Of a stretch of DNA of 64,000 nt, positions 51,871 through 61,047 are shown in pieces (positions within the stretch are counted from its first letter, which is position 1; every line of letters starts with the position of its first letter). The DNA comes from Clostridia bacterium (GTDB taxonomy: Bacteria > Bacillota > Clostridia > Oscillospirales > Acutalibacteraceae): assembly GCA_017625095.1 (NCBI GenBank), contig JAGALQ010000040.1:42203-106202 (forward strand), written 5' to 3'. The notes beneath the pieces are model-generated. The model did not search any database. It was not told where the DNA came from and was given only the letters and a program-made list of their open reading frames with translations. The translations under genes and the position numbers were made by a program.

Positions 51871-53529
51871 TTATGCGTTGTTTATCTTTTCGTTGATGAA
51901 GTTAATAAAGAGCTTAAACCAAGCAAAGAAAGCATTGAATGCAACCTTAATCTTATCAAAGAATGATTCGGGTTTATATACTTCAGGGGCAGCATCCCAA
52001 TGCTCTGTGTTACAGTTTTCTTCTGTCATAGGTTCAAGAGAATCGGCTTTGTCATTATAGACCATAAACTGACTATACGGATAATCTTTATATGTGAGCT
52101 GACGGTTAGCTGAAGCAACCTCAAACATTATTTTAATCTCATAACAAGTCCAATCGGAATGAGATGAACCTTTAATAAACCAAGTGTATTCAGGGTAAAG
52201 ACAGGTAGACGCATCAATCTGTTTATCGGGAGAGATGTAATTGCCTTTGCCTTCAGCGGTTCTCTTTGCTATGTATTCATCGGAAAGTGTGCTGTATACG
52301 TCTGATGTTGTTGCACCGAATGAACTGCGTTTAACTGAAGCAAACTGGTCAGATATTGCATTTGAAGTCGATGTAATCGGTATCATCTGGAAGCCATATT
52401 TTGAGATTATACCAAGATTTGCACCGTCTGCTTTTATTTTCTGGAGAAGCTGCGGTACTCTCTGACGGACATTTTTGTCATAACGGTCGAGTTTTTCGAT
52501 GAGTCCTGCATATTTTGTTCTCTTTTCGCTTCCTTCTTCACCGAATACATAGAACTTTGCTGATTCGTAGTCTTCGGGAGTTACGCAAGCCCAGTAGTTA
52601 GGCCATGTGTAGAAAGTTGAAAGAGCAAGAGCCGAGGTTACACCTTCAACAAGCTTATCGTAGAAAATGTTCTCTGTTGTGCTGATAACGCCTTCCATAA
52701 GTCCTGTCTGAACAAGCATATCGATTGTTGCTGTTAAGAAATCGTTCATGCTGAACATACCGAGACCTTCAACGTCGCGGAGAACTCTCATAAGTGCAGG
52801 GGGATCAACATCGAATTTTGCACAGATAACATCGCTGAGTATTTCTGCACCGCCGACAACGCTGCCGTCAATTCCGATGCCCTGAATATCTTTAGCACCG
52901 TATTTAGCAACATATGCCATTACAATGTTGGTTCCCAGACATGTTGCTGCTATACCGACTTTTTCGCAACCGGTTGTTCTTTTGATATCCTGTACAAATG
53001 TGTGGAATTCATCAGCGGTTTCCCAAGGATCAAGACGCCAGTCGTAATGGAACCAATAATCTTCCCAAGCAAAGTAGCCCTTTGAACCTTTCTGGCTGTA
53101 GGTTCTTTTGTTTTGCATCTGATCTTTACGCTTTTGCGATATGCCTGAGCCGTTTGTTACGTTACCGTTTTCATCAAGAAGAGAATTTGAAAAAATCTTG
53201 CTTATTTCAGTTTCAAGAGCAGCATAAAGGTCGTCCCAACTGTTGAGCATAAGACCTTTGGCAAGTGCAGGGAGGAGATTTTCTGCCATGGACTTATACA
53301 TTTCACTGTTGTCCGAACCGTTTTCGCTGTCACCTTTGACAAGATTAGCAACATCTTTGTAGTGGAATATTTTTTTGCCATCCTGGTCATACAGAGCTTC
53401 ACCGTCGCCCGAAATACGGATAACGGGAATCTGACTGCGACTTTCGTTTGCATCAACCCACGAGAAAGCAGGTATCACAGAACTTATGATAAGTACTACT
53501 GTGAGAATGCATGAGAGAAATCTTTTCAT
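51871..53529 (-). CDS. Secreted alpha/beta hydrolase-like protein (LCAT type) with Cys at the nucleophile elbow
   Basis: The 552-residue protein has a signal peptide (about 1-27). WFHYDWRLDPWETADEFHTF followed by GIAATCLGTNIVMAY matches the region before and at the nucleophile elbow of lecithin:cholesterol-acyltransferase-like esterases, but where GxSxG is expected the sequence is A-T-C-L-G. A late DASTCLYP...GSSHSDWT block would supply Asp and His. A hydrophobic C-terminal stretch (FFAWFKLFINFIN) may anchor it. Cys-nucleophile hydrolases exist (dienelactone hydrolase), so it could be active. Monocistronic, strong promoter. Confidence 0.75.
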   Translation of the reverse strand: MKRFLSCILTVVLIISSVIPAFSWVDANESRSQIPVIRISGDGEALYDQDGKKIFHYKDVANLVKGDSENGSDNSEMYKSMAENLLPALAKGLMLNSWDDLYAALETEISKIFSNSLLDENGNVTNGSGISQKRKDQMQNKRTYSQKGSKGYFAWEDYWFHYDWRLDPWETADEFHTFVQDIKRTTGCEKVGIAATCLGTNIVMAYVAKYGAKDIQGIGIDGSVVGGAEILSDVICAKFDVDPPALMRVLRDVEGLGMFSMNDFLTATIDMLVQTGLMEGVISTTENIFYDKLVEGVTSALALSTFYTWPNYWACVTPEDYESAKFYVFGEEGSEKRTKYAGLIEKLDRYDKNVRQRVPQLLQKIKADGANLGIISKYGFQMIPITSTSNAISDQFASVKRSSFGATTSDVYSTLSDEYIAKRTAEGKGNYISPDKQIDASTCLYPEYTWFIKGSSHSDWTCYEIKIMFEVASANRQLTYKDYPYSQFMVYNDKADSLEPMTEENCNTEHWDAAPEVYKPESFFDKIKVAFNAFFAWFKLFINFINEKINNA

Positions 53530-53569
53530 TTTAATACCTCACATTTTTATTATAAATTTTTCCTGATTA

Positions 53570-53598
53570 ATTATATTACATATGTAGTTTTTTGTCAA
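53570..53598 (-). promoter_or_regulatory. Consensus sigma-A promoter of the secreted hydrolase
   Basis: Minus strand: TTGACA (53598-53593), 17 bp, TATAAT (53575-53570), a perfect consensus. Confidence 0.8.
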
Positions 53599-53708
53599 TT
53601 AAACTGTATTAAGAATTTGTGTTATAAGTAAACTAAAAGTAATATTTTTTGTGTGCTGTAGTGAAATGCAGTCTGATTTCTGAATGAAGTGATATATTAA
53701 CAAAATAC

Positions 53709-53736
53709 TTGAAATTCTAATCGTTTAGTATATAAT
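53709..53736 (+). promoter_or_regulatory. Promoter of the ADP-ribosylglycohydrolase gene
   Basis: TTGAAA (53709-53714), 16 bp, TATAAT (53731-53736), 37 bp before the ATG. Confidence 0.6.
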
Positions 53737-53773
53737 ACAAGTATTCATTTTTAAAGAAAGTCAGGTCGTTTTT

Positions 53774-55144
53774 ATGATTTTTAAAAACTACGGAATTAGT
53801 ATTGAACCCGATTATTCTGATAAAAACGGTTTTAACCGCTATGCAAGTGATATACTTCTGGAATATCAGCAGAGTATTGAAGAAGGTCTTGATGTTGAGA
53901 AATATAAAGACTTTTTTCAGGAATCGGCATCTCTCGATAATGGCGAAGAAAAGAATAAACGTAGTGATGAAATTTTTTCGATTGTCACCAATGCAGATTT
54001 GCGTGAGGACTATGAATACACTGAGCCTTCAGATATTCAAAGAATCAGAGAACTACGAAATGAATATAAAATAAAAGGCAAATTACCTGACATTGATTTA
54101 CTTAAGCGAAAAATTAGAGGTGCCTGGCTTGGCAGGGCAGTCGGCTGTCTGCTGGGTAAACCGCTCGAAGGTATCAGAAGCGATGAGCTTATTCCGTTTC
54201 TTAAGGAATCCGATAATTACCCGATGCATCGCTATGTCTTAAGTAAGGATATAACTGAAGAAATACATAAAAAGTATAAATTTTGGTTTCATGATAAGCC
54301 TTATGCCGATACTGTTGACGGTATGCCTGTGGATGATGATACAAACTATGTTGTTTTAGCCCAGAAAATTATCGACGATTACGGCAGAGATTTTTGCAGC
54401 GAGGATGTTGTGCAGTCTTGGCTGAAATATCAGTCAGTCCATTCTTATTTTACAGCTGAACGAATTGCCTATGTGAATTTTATCAACTGTTTAAAACCAC
54501 CTGCATCGGCTGTGTATAAGAATGTCTGCAGAGAATGGATAGGTGCACAGATAAGAGGCGATTATTACGGTTATATAAATCCCGGTGATCCTGAAACTGC
54601 ATCCGCGATGGCATATAAAGACGCAAGAATATCTCACGTCAAAAACGGTATATACGGTGAAATGTTTGTTTCTGCAATGATTGCAGCAGCTGCTGTTACC
54701 GACAGTATTGAAGATATTATTCTTTGCGGTCTCGGTCAGATTCCTTGCACATCAAGACTTTATGAAGCTGTAATCAAAATTTTGTCCTATTATAAGAACG
54801 GTGTTTCGGTAGATAAATGTTTTGAGCATATTCATTCTCAGTATGATGAACATACTGATCACGGCTGGTGTCATACGATCTCAAATGCAATGATTGTAAC
54901 TGCTGCTCTTCTTTACGGCGAAGGTGATTTTGGCAAATCAATCTGCTGTGCTGTCGGCATGGCTTTTGATACCGATTGTAACGGTGCTACCGTTGGATCA
55001 ATCCTTGGTATGAGAGGTACGGACAGCTGCATTGATGAGGTGTGGAGCAAACCTGTGAACAATAAAATTCACACATCAATTTTCGGTGTAGGTACAGTGG
55101 ATATTGATAAAGCTGTTGAACATACACTTGAGCACATCAGATAA
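53774..55144 (+). CDS. ADP-ribosylglycohydrolase family protein
   Basis: The 456-residue protein has a ~110-residue N-terminal extension of unknown function and then the all-helical ARH fold: GAWLGRAVGCLLGKPLEG, PVDDDTNYVVLA (first metal-binding acidic cluster) and FDTDCNGATVGSILG (second cluster). Members remove ADP-ribose from proteins or other molecules, or cleave related glycosides. No ADP-ribosyltransferase is near, so a scavenging or glycosidase-like role next to GH3 is as likely as a regulatory one. Confidence 0.88.
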   Translation: MIFKNYGISIEPDYSDKNGFNRYASDILLEYQQSIEEGLDVEKYKDFFQESASLDNGEEKNKRSDEIFSIVTNADLREDYEYTEPSDIQRIRELRNEYKIKGKLPDIDLLKRKIRGAWLGRAVGCLLGKPLEGIRSDELIPFLKESDNYPMHRYVLSKDITEEIHKKYKFWFHDKPYADTVDGMPVDDDTNYVVLAQKIIDDYGRDFCSEDVVQSWLKYQSVHSYFTAERIAYVNFINCLKPPASAVYKNVCREWIGAQIRGDYYGYINPGDPETASAMAYKDARISHVKNGIYGEMFVSAMIAAAAVTDSIEDIILCGLGQIPCTSRLYEAVIKILSYYKNGVSVDKCFEHIHSQYDEHTDHGWCHTISNAMIVTAALLYGEGDFGKSICCAVGMAFDTDCNGATVGSILGMRGTDSCIDEVWSKPVNNKIHTSIFGVGTVDIDKAVEHTLEHIR

Positions 55145-55148
55145 AAAC

Positions 55149-55179
55149 AGAGCCATTGGAGTTTGCTTCCAATGGCTCT
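55149..55179. terminator. Bidirectional terminator
   Basis: A 12-bp stem (55149-55160 with 55168-55179) between convergent genes, with T-runs on both sides (minus strand GTTTTTAT). Confidence 0.85.
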
Positions 55180-55186
55180 TTCTTGT

Positions 55187-57439
55187 TTACAGTTCAATTT
55201 CTGCGCTGAGTCGAATATCTCTTGATGATGATGCGGCATATATTCTGAATGTTCCCGGTTCAACTTTCCATTCGTAGTCACGGTTCATCAGCTTGAAGGC
55301 GTCATAACCGAGATTGAATTCAACTTGCTGAATTTCATCCGGTTCAAGTGTGATTCTTTTGAAGTCTTTGAGCAGCAGTAGCGGAGTTACAACAGAGCTT
55401 TCGCAGTCTTCTACATAAATCTGAACAACTTCATCGCCCGATACATTGCCGATGTTTTTTATATTCAGTTTAACATTTACATCGGTCGCACCCGTTTGAG
55501 TTACCTCGAGGTCGGTATATTCAAATTCTGTGTAGCTCAGACCGAATCCGAACGGATAAAGTGCGTCGCCGTTACCTTCGTAATATTCGTTACTGGCACC
55601 GGGTAGGATCGAATAATAGCAGGGAATCATTGTGGAGCGGCGGGGGAGTGAAAACGGTAATTTGCCGCCCGGATTAACTTTGCCGAGAAGAACATCGCAT
55701 ATAGCCTGCGGACCGCTCTCACCGCAGAACCAGCATGAAAGAACAGCATCACAGATTTCGCTTTCTTCACTGATTGAAAGTGGCTTACCGTGAATCATTG
55801 TAAATACAATCGGCTTGCCTGTTTTGCTCAATTCTTTAATAAGTTCACCTTGTCTGCCGCAAAGCGTAAGTTCACAGCGGTCTCTGCCTTCACCGCTTGA
55901 TATGTTATCGTCACCGCCACAGAATATAACGAGGTCACTTTCGTTGGCAATCTTGATTGCTTGTGCAAAGTCTTCTGACTGTTCTTCAGCCTTTATATCT
56001 TTGAGATGGTTCTGATCAGAAAGTGCAAATTCAAATGAACTGTCGCTGATTGAACATCCGTCACACTGAAGAATTTCACAGTCGGGAAGTTCTTCTTTCA
56101 GAACATCGTAAAATGTTTTAAGATGTCTGCCGACAGGTTTCGCAGAGTATCCGCCGAGTCTTATTTTGTTTGAAGAGGGACCGATAAGTGCAATTTTTTT
56201 GTATTTATTTTTATCAAGCGGAAGAAAACCATTGTTTTTGAGCAGAATAATCGATTTTTGGGCAATTTCAAGTGCTTTTGCCAGATGGGCATCACAGTTG
56301 ATTATCTGCTTGTAAGCTTCTTCGTCGGTATAAGGATTCTCAAATATTCCGAGTCTGAATTTAAGCGTAAGTACTCTTCTGCAGGATTCATTAATGTTTT
56401 CTATATCAATTTTGCCTTCATTTACAAGCTCTTCAAGTGAATCAACCCAGAGTTTGTTCGGATATTCGTCACCGCCCTGACAATCAAGACCGTTTTTCTT
56501 TGCAAGATATATGGCATCTTTTTCGTTTTTAGCCATTTTGTGAAGATAATGAACTCTGCGAAGACCGCCCCAGTCAGAGCGGCAGATACCTTTGAGTCCG
56601 AAACGTTCTTTAAGTACGGTCTGAAGGTAGTGTTTTGACGTCATCATAAGGTCGCCGTCAATTGAATTGTAGCTGACCATAACATCATAAGCTCCGCCTT
56701 CTTTGATTGCAGCTTCAAATACGGGCAGATAGCAGCTCTCAATTTCACGGATGCCGACTCTTGCTGTGCCGCAGTTAATTCCTCTTTCAGGAATGCCATG
56801 TATACAGTAATGCTTCGGCTCAGATATAACGGAATCTTTTGCGGAAATATCACCGTTCTGGTGACCGCTTACTATGCCAACAGCCATTTTGGTTGACAGA
56901 CAGGTGTCTTCACCGAATGTTTCCTCGGTGCGTCCCCATCTGGGGTCACGTGCAACATCGAGGTTGGGCGCAAGAACTTCGTAAATGCCGAGTGCTCTGG
57001 CTTCTGTTGCAATTACTCGACCTGCATCAAAAGCGTATTTCGGCTCAAATGTTGCAGCCCATGCAGTGGGGATGGGAAGAATTGTTGACCTTGTACCGCA
57101 AATTCCGTGAAGTGCCTCACCCGTGAATATAACAGGTATACCGAGTCTTGAATTCTCAATAAAGAATTTCTGCAGCTTATTCATAACTGAAGGTACGGAA
57201 TAATTATCGTGAAGATAACCCAGACCGTCAGGGAAATCGGATTTGAGTCTGTCCCAGTCATAGTCGGTTGTGGGAGCAACCGAGCAAGAATCGACAGGGT
57301 CCTTTTCGGTGCAGTAATTGTTGCCGAACTTCATATCAAGCTGAGCTATTTTTTCGCGAAGAGTCATTCGTGAGAGAAGATCTTCTGCACGTTCTTCGGG
57401 GGAGTATTCAGGATTTTTGTAGATGATTTCTTGTGTCAT
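55187..57439 (-). CDS. Glycoside hydrolase family 3 (beta-glucosidase type)
   Basis: The 750-residue enzyme has the GH3 N-terminal barrel (APNLDVARDPRWGRTEETFGED, KHYCIHG), the nucleophile motif CRSDWGGL, the (alpha/beta)6 domain with ALIGPSS and GGDDNISSGEGRDR, and a C-terminal fibronectin-III-like domain (YPFGFGLSYTEFEY). It hydrolyses beta-glucosides or xylosides. No signal peptide, so it acts on imported oligosaccharides. Monocistronic. Confidence 0.94.
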   Translation of the reverse strand: MTQEIIYKNPEYSPEERAEDLLSRMTLREKIAQLDMKFGNNYCTEKDPVDSCSVAPTTDYDWDRLKSDFPDGLGYLHDNYSVPSVMNKLQKFFIENSRLGIPVIFTGEALHGICGTRSTILPIPTAWAATFEPKYAFDAGRVIATEARALGIYEVLAPNLDVARDPRWGRTEETFGEDTCLSTKMAVGIVSGHQNGDISAKDSVISEPKHYCIHGIPERGINCGTARVGIREIESCYLPVFEAAIKEGGAYDVMVSYNSIDGDLMMTSKHYLQTVLKERFGLKGICRSDWGGLRRVHYLHKMAKNEKDAIYLAKKNGLDCQGGDEYPNKLWVDSLEELVNEGKIDIENINESCRRVLTLKFRLGIFENPYTDEEAYKQIINCDAHLAKALEIAQKSIILLKNNGFLPLDKNKYKKIALIGPSSNKIRLGGYSAKPVGRHLKTFYDVLKEELPDCEILQCDGCSISDSSFEFALSDQNHLKDIKAEEQSEDFAQAIKIANESDLVIFCGGDDNISSGEGRDRCELTLCGRQGELIKELSKTGKPIVFTMIHGKPLSISEESEICDAVLSCWFCGESGPQAICDVLLGKVNPGGKLPFSLPRRSTMIPCYYSILPGASNEYYEGNGDALYPFGFGLSYTEFEYTDLEVTQTGATDVNVKLNIKNIGNVSGDEVVQIYVEDCESSVVTPLLLLKDFKRITLEPDEIQQVEFNLGYDAFKLMNRDYEWKVEPGTFRIYAASSSRDIRLSAEIEL

Positions 57440-57469
57440 AGCAATATCCTCAATTGAAAATTTGTAGAA

Positions 57470-57498
57470 ATTATATCATACGTTAATCTGATTTGCAA
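57470..57498 (-). promoter_or_regulatory. Promoter of the GH3 gene
   Basis: Minus strand: TTGCAA (57498-57493), 17 bp, TATAAT (57475-57470), 31 bp before the start. It is back to back with the promoter at 57517. Confidence 0.6.
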
Positions 57499-57516
57499 CA
57501 AAACTACATCCTTGGT

Positions 57517-57545
57517 TTGACAAAACAAAAAAGCACATTTATAAT
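57517..57545 (+). promoter_or_regulatory. Consensus sigma-A promoter of the metallophosphoesterase gene
   Basis: TTGACA (57517-57522), 17 bp, TATAAT (57540-57545), 31 bp before the ATG: perfect consensus. Confidence 0.8.
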
Positions 57546-57576
57546 CAAAGTACAATATTAACCGGAGGTTAGCGTT

Positions 57577-58773
57577 ATGAAGAAGATAATGTTATTTGTT
57601 TTGTTATTTTGTTTGATTGCAGGTGTTTTATCATTCGGTGTATCAGCCACAGAAGACAGCAATGAACTGAGATTTAATAAAAACGGTGAGTTTAAGGTGC
57701 TTCATATTTCTGACTGTCAGGATAATTTCCCTGCAGAAGAAAAAATGATGACTTATATCAACTATATGCTTGATATTTATGAGCCTGATCTTGTTGTACT
57801 CGGCGGTGACAATTCAATCGGTCTTGCTGAAACCAAGGAACAGGAGATTGCGGAGCTAGTTGAACCTTTTGTTGAGCATCAGGTGCCGTTTACTCTTGTT
57901 TTCGGTAATCACGATCATGAGCAGGGTGTAAGCAAGGAAGAGCTTCTGAGCTATTTTCAGAAATACGGCGGAGAATACTGCCTGGCTTATGATGCTGTGC
58001 CTGAACTTCACGGTACAGCCAATCACAATCTGCCCGTCTATGCAAGTGGCAGTGACGAGGTGAAATTCAATTTCTGGCTTCTTGATACAGGATCATATGT
58101 TTATGACGAAAATGATCCAGACAAAAGACTTGGATATGATGCCGTGACAGAAGATCAGATTGAATGGTACAAGTCAATAAGCAAATCACTTGAAGAAAAA
58201 GAAGGCAGAAAAGTACCTTCACTTGTTTTCCAGCATATGGTTGTAGGTGAGGTTTACGAAGCTATGTTTCCGTCGGTACCGTTTGAAATACCTGATCTGA
58301 TTGAAAGCTATAACGGTAAGCATTATCCGATTATTGCACCTAACACAAGTGTATTCTCAGGTCATCTTTTTGAGCCGCCTTCACCCGGATATTATAATCA
58401 CGGCGAATTCAGCGCTATGCTCGAAAGGGGAGATGTGCTCGGGATTTATTGCGGACACGACCATATCAACACCTATGAACTTGTATACGAAGGTATAATT
58501 ATCGGCAACACGCCCGGTGTTACCTGCCACGCTTACGGTAACGAAATGACAAGAGGCAGCAGACTTTTTGTAATCAGTGAAAACGATACATCAACATTTA
58601 CTTCTGAAGTTATCACATATAACGATCTGGCTCTTGAAAATGAAGATTTTGCCAATGCTGCAGGTATCGGTAAGGCTGAGGCCGGTTTCTGGGTATTTAT
58701 AAGCAATTTGCTTCTTTTCCTCAAAAACCTTTCAGCTATTGTAATTTACCCGTTCAGTTTGATTTTCGGTTAA
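57577..58773 (+). CDS. Secreted metallophosphoesterase (paralogue of the gene at 3327)
   Basis: The 398-residue protein has a signal peptide (1-25, ending VSATED), then LRFNKNGEFKVLHISDCQD, GGDN (77-80... region), GNHDHEQG near 110, FQHMV and GHDHINTY. The first metal motif reads D-C-Q instead of D-x-H, while the other motifs are intact; D-x-Q occurs in some members of the superfamily. The C-terminus is hydrophobic (FISNLLLFLKNLSAIVIYP) and may be a membrane anchor. Strong promoter and RBS CGGAGG. Confidence 0.88.
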   Translation: MKKIMLFVLLFCLIAGVLSFGVSATEDSNELRFNKNGEFKVLHISDCQDNFPAEEKMMTYINYMLDIYEPDLVVLGGDNSIGLAETKEQEIAELVEPFVEHQVPFTLVFGNHDHEQGVSKEELLSYFQKYGGEYCLAYDAVPELHGTANHNLPVYASGSDEVKFNFWLLDTGSYVYDENDPDKRLGYDAVTEDQIEWYKSISKSLEEKEGRKVPSLVFQHMVVGEVYEAMFPSVPFEIPDLIESYNGKHYPIIAPNTSVFSGHLFEPPSPGYYNHGEFSAMLERGDVLGIYCGHDHINTYELVYEGIIIGNTPGVTCHAYGNEMTRGSRLFVISENDTSTFTSEVITYNDLALENEDFANAAGIGKAEAGFWVFISNLLLFLKNLSAIVIYPFSLIFG

Positions 58774-58780
58774 AAATGTT

Positions 58781-58816
58781 AAGCCCTTGAGTGTTTGAAA
58801 CTCAAGGGCTTTTTTC
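58781..58816 (+). terminator. Terminator after the secreted metallophosphoesterase
   Basis: A 12-bp stem (58781-58792 with 58800-58811) and a six-T run that ends at the stop of the convergent gene. Confidence 0.88.
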
Positions 58817-60176
58817 AATAATAAAGTGTTCTTAATCCTTTCGGATAATGGTTTTTGGCTTTGCCGCCGCTTACTTTTGCGCCGCCTACGGTGCAGCCGT
58901 CGACCGTGACAACCGCCCAACCGTTTTCACAGTCGGCAAAAATCTCTTCGCCGTGAAGATACTTTCTTACGTTCTCGGAATCCGCCGTAAGCTCAATTTT
59001 TCGTTTGAACTTTTTGCCAAGTGCCATAAAAAACTGATGATGCGGAAGAATATAGTTTTTCTTGATTTCGCCTATGGTAACACCGCAGGAAAAAGCAGTG
59101 CCTTTATTTACTGTGAATTCAGGTGTGAAATATACAGGGGTTGTATTGTACATTCTTACGTTTTCTTTGTCGTATTCAATTAACGTATCATTCAGAAAAT
59201 CAAATACGGCTTTATCAACTTTTTCTTGCTGAGTATTTATAATCGGAAGTCTGCATTCGGGAGCGCCATTTCTGTGAAGTACAGCCATAAACTGTCCTTC
59301 ACCGGGAGCTTTATGTGGATAGAATCTTCTGCAAAAGCCTATGTTTTCTGTCTGACATCCGTCGAATTTAATGCCTTCTGAAGTTACATCCATAACTCTG
59401 TCTGTTACGGGTATCAGTTCAAAATCCGTATGGCGTTGAAGAAAGGAATCAACGGTCATTTCGTTTTCTTCAAGTGAAAAAGTGCAGGTAGCATAAATTA
59501 TAAAACCGTTTGATTTAAGTAGTTTTACAGCGTTATCAAGAATTTCTTTCTGCCTTTCTGCGCACTTTAGTACGTTTTCAGTGCTCCATTCATCAATTGC
59601 TGTGTCATCTTTTCTGAACATACCTTCGCCGGAGCAAGGTGCATCAACCATAATCAGATCAAATGTTGAAGGGAAAGTTGCGGCAAGCTTTGACGTATCC
59701 ATACAGGTTGTAACAGTGTTTTGAAAACCCATACGCTCAATATTGCCTGTCAGAATTTTACATCTTGACGGTATAATTTCATTTGATACAAGGACACTGC
59801 TCGGATTAATTCTGTTTCTCAGCTGCGTGCTTTTGCCGCCGGGGGCAGCGCACATATCAAGAACAGTCCATTCGGGATTAATATCAAGAGATTCGGCTGG
59901 TGCCATTGCACCCGGCTCCTGTACGTAAATCATACCAGCATGATGGTACGGATGGTTACCGATTTTGTCATAATCAAAATAGTATCCGCCGTTTACATAA
60001 GGAATCTTCTCAGATGAGAAAACATTTAGCTTTTCGAAATCATCTATACTGATTTTATCGGTGTTTATTCTGAAAGCACGGACAGGGGAGTCTGACATTG
60101 CTTTTTCATATTCGGTGTACTCTTCACCCAACAGTGATTTCATACGAGTTACAAATTCAATTGGAAGCATCTTCAT
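58815..60176 (-). CDS. NOL1/NOP2/Sun-type rRNA cytosine-C5 methyltransferase (RsmF-like)
   Basis: The 453-residue protein has an N-terminal RNA-binding region with VRAFRINT, the SAM motif VLDMCAAPGGKSTQL and the two catalytic cysteines in DAPCSGEGMFR and YATCTFSLEENE. A C-terminal PUA-like region follows, as in RsmF/YebU, which methylates 16S rRNA C1407. It shares one base with rsmE upstream, so they form an operon. Confidence 0.88.
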   Translation of the reverse strand: MKMLPIEFVTRMKSLLGEEYTEYEKAMSDSPVRAFRINTDKISIDDFEKLNVFSSEKIPYVNGGYYFDYDKIGNHPYHHAGMIYVQEPGAMAPAESLDINPEWTVLDMCAAPGGKSTQLRNRINPSSVLVSNEIIPSRCKILTGNIERMGFQNTVTTCMDTSKLAATFPSTFDLIMVDAPCSGEGMFRKDDTAIDEWSTENVLKCAERQKEILDNAVKLLKSNGFIIYATCTFSLEENEMTVDSFLQRHTDFELIPVTDRVMDVTSEGIKFDGCQTENIGFCRRFYPHKAPGEGQFMAVLHRNGAPECRLPIINTQQEKVDKAVFDFLNDTLIEYDKENVRMYNTTPVYFTPEFTVNKGTAFSCGVTIGEIKKNYILPHHQFFMALGKKFKRKIELTADSENVRKYLHGEEIFADCENGWAVVTVDGCTVGGAKVSGGKAKNHYPKGLRTLYY

Positions 60177-60922
60177 TATAAGTCACCGTTCAATTCTGTT
60201 TCAGCATAAAGCATACACATTCCGACAGTGGTTATCGCAGCGGTTTCCGTGCGGAGTATTCTTTTGCCTAATGATATTATTCTACCGCTGTTTTCTCGCG
60301 CTAGTTCTATTTCTTTTTCGTCAAATCCACCCTCGGGTCCTATAAAAATACCGACTGTCATATTATGTTTTATGTCCTTCAGCACAGAAACAGTGGCAGC
60401 CATACCGTCTTCATTTTCATATGGAATTATCATAATATCAGATGATGATTTAATTGCCTGAGAAAAAGGGATGACAGAGTGGACGGTCGGTACAACATTG
60501 CGTTTGCTTTGCTTTGCGGCGCTTTCGGCAATTGCCTGCCATCTGGTTTGCTTTGAGCTTTTTTTCTTTTCTTCAAGTTTAACAACGCATCTGCTCATTT
60601 CAACAGGAGTAATGTCGGAAACACCAAGCTCGACACATTTTTGGATTATAAGCTCCATTTTATCACTTTTGGGCAACCCCTGAAACAGGTGGATTCTGAT
60701 AGGCAGCTCATTGTCTGAATAGTTTTCTTCAACTATCTGAGCAATTGCCGCTTCGGCTTCGTATGTCTCAAGTTGGCAAAGGTCGCTTTTGCCGTCGCAA
60801 CTGATGAGAAACTTATCGCCGATTTTCATACGCAGTACATTTTTGATATGGTTGAAATCTGCACCGCTAATATAATATCTTCCGTCATTGCAGTTGTTTT
60901 TATCAACAAAGAAATTAAACAA
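60176..60922 (-). CDS. rsmE: 16S rRNA m3U1498 methyltransferase
   Basis: The 248-residue SPOUT enzyme starts at TTG 60922 with GAGG 11 bp upstream. Family motifs: ISGADFNHIKNVLRMKIGD (N-terminal PUA), KSDKMELIIQKCVELGV, FIGPEGGFDEKEIE and SLGKRILRTETA. First gene of the two-gene rRNA modification operon. Confidence 0.95.
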   Translation of the reverse strand: MFNFFVDKNNCNDGRYYISGADFNHIKNVLRMKIGDKFLISCDGKSDLCQLETYEAEAAIAQIVEENYSDNELPIRIHLFQGLPKSDKMELIIQKCVELGVSDITPVEMSRCVVKLEEKKKSSKQTRWQAIAESAAKQSKRNVVPTVHSVIPFSQAIKSSSDIMIIPYENEDGMAATVSVLKDIKHNMTVGIFIGPEGGFDEKEIELARENSGRIISLGKRILRTETAAITTVGMCMLYAETELNGDL

Positions 60923-60945
60923 TCAGATCACATCCTCTTTTGGTA

Positions 60946-60974
60946 ATTATAGCAGACAGACTTATATATAACAA
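60946..60974 (-). promoter_or_regulatory. Promoter of the rsmE operon
   Basis: Minus strand: TTGTTA (60974-60969), 17 bp, TATAAT (60951-60946), 23 bp before the TTG start. Confidence 0.55.
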
Positions 60975-61047
60975 CGGTTTAAGAACACTTTTTTAAGAAA
61001 AAGGATTGAAATTGTATAATACCGTCAGTTTTTTTAGGAGCATTAAA

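Noticed and set aside
60923-61047. Fluoride riboswitch before the ClC gene
   Set aside because: I looked for the conserved GGxGATGG and CTGATG blocks and found neither; only an RBS and a TATAAT are seen.
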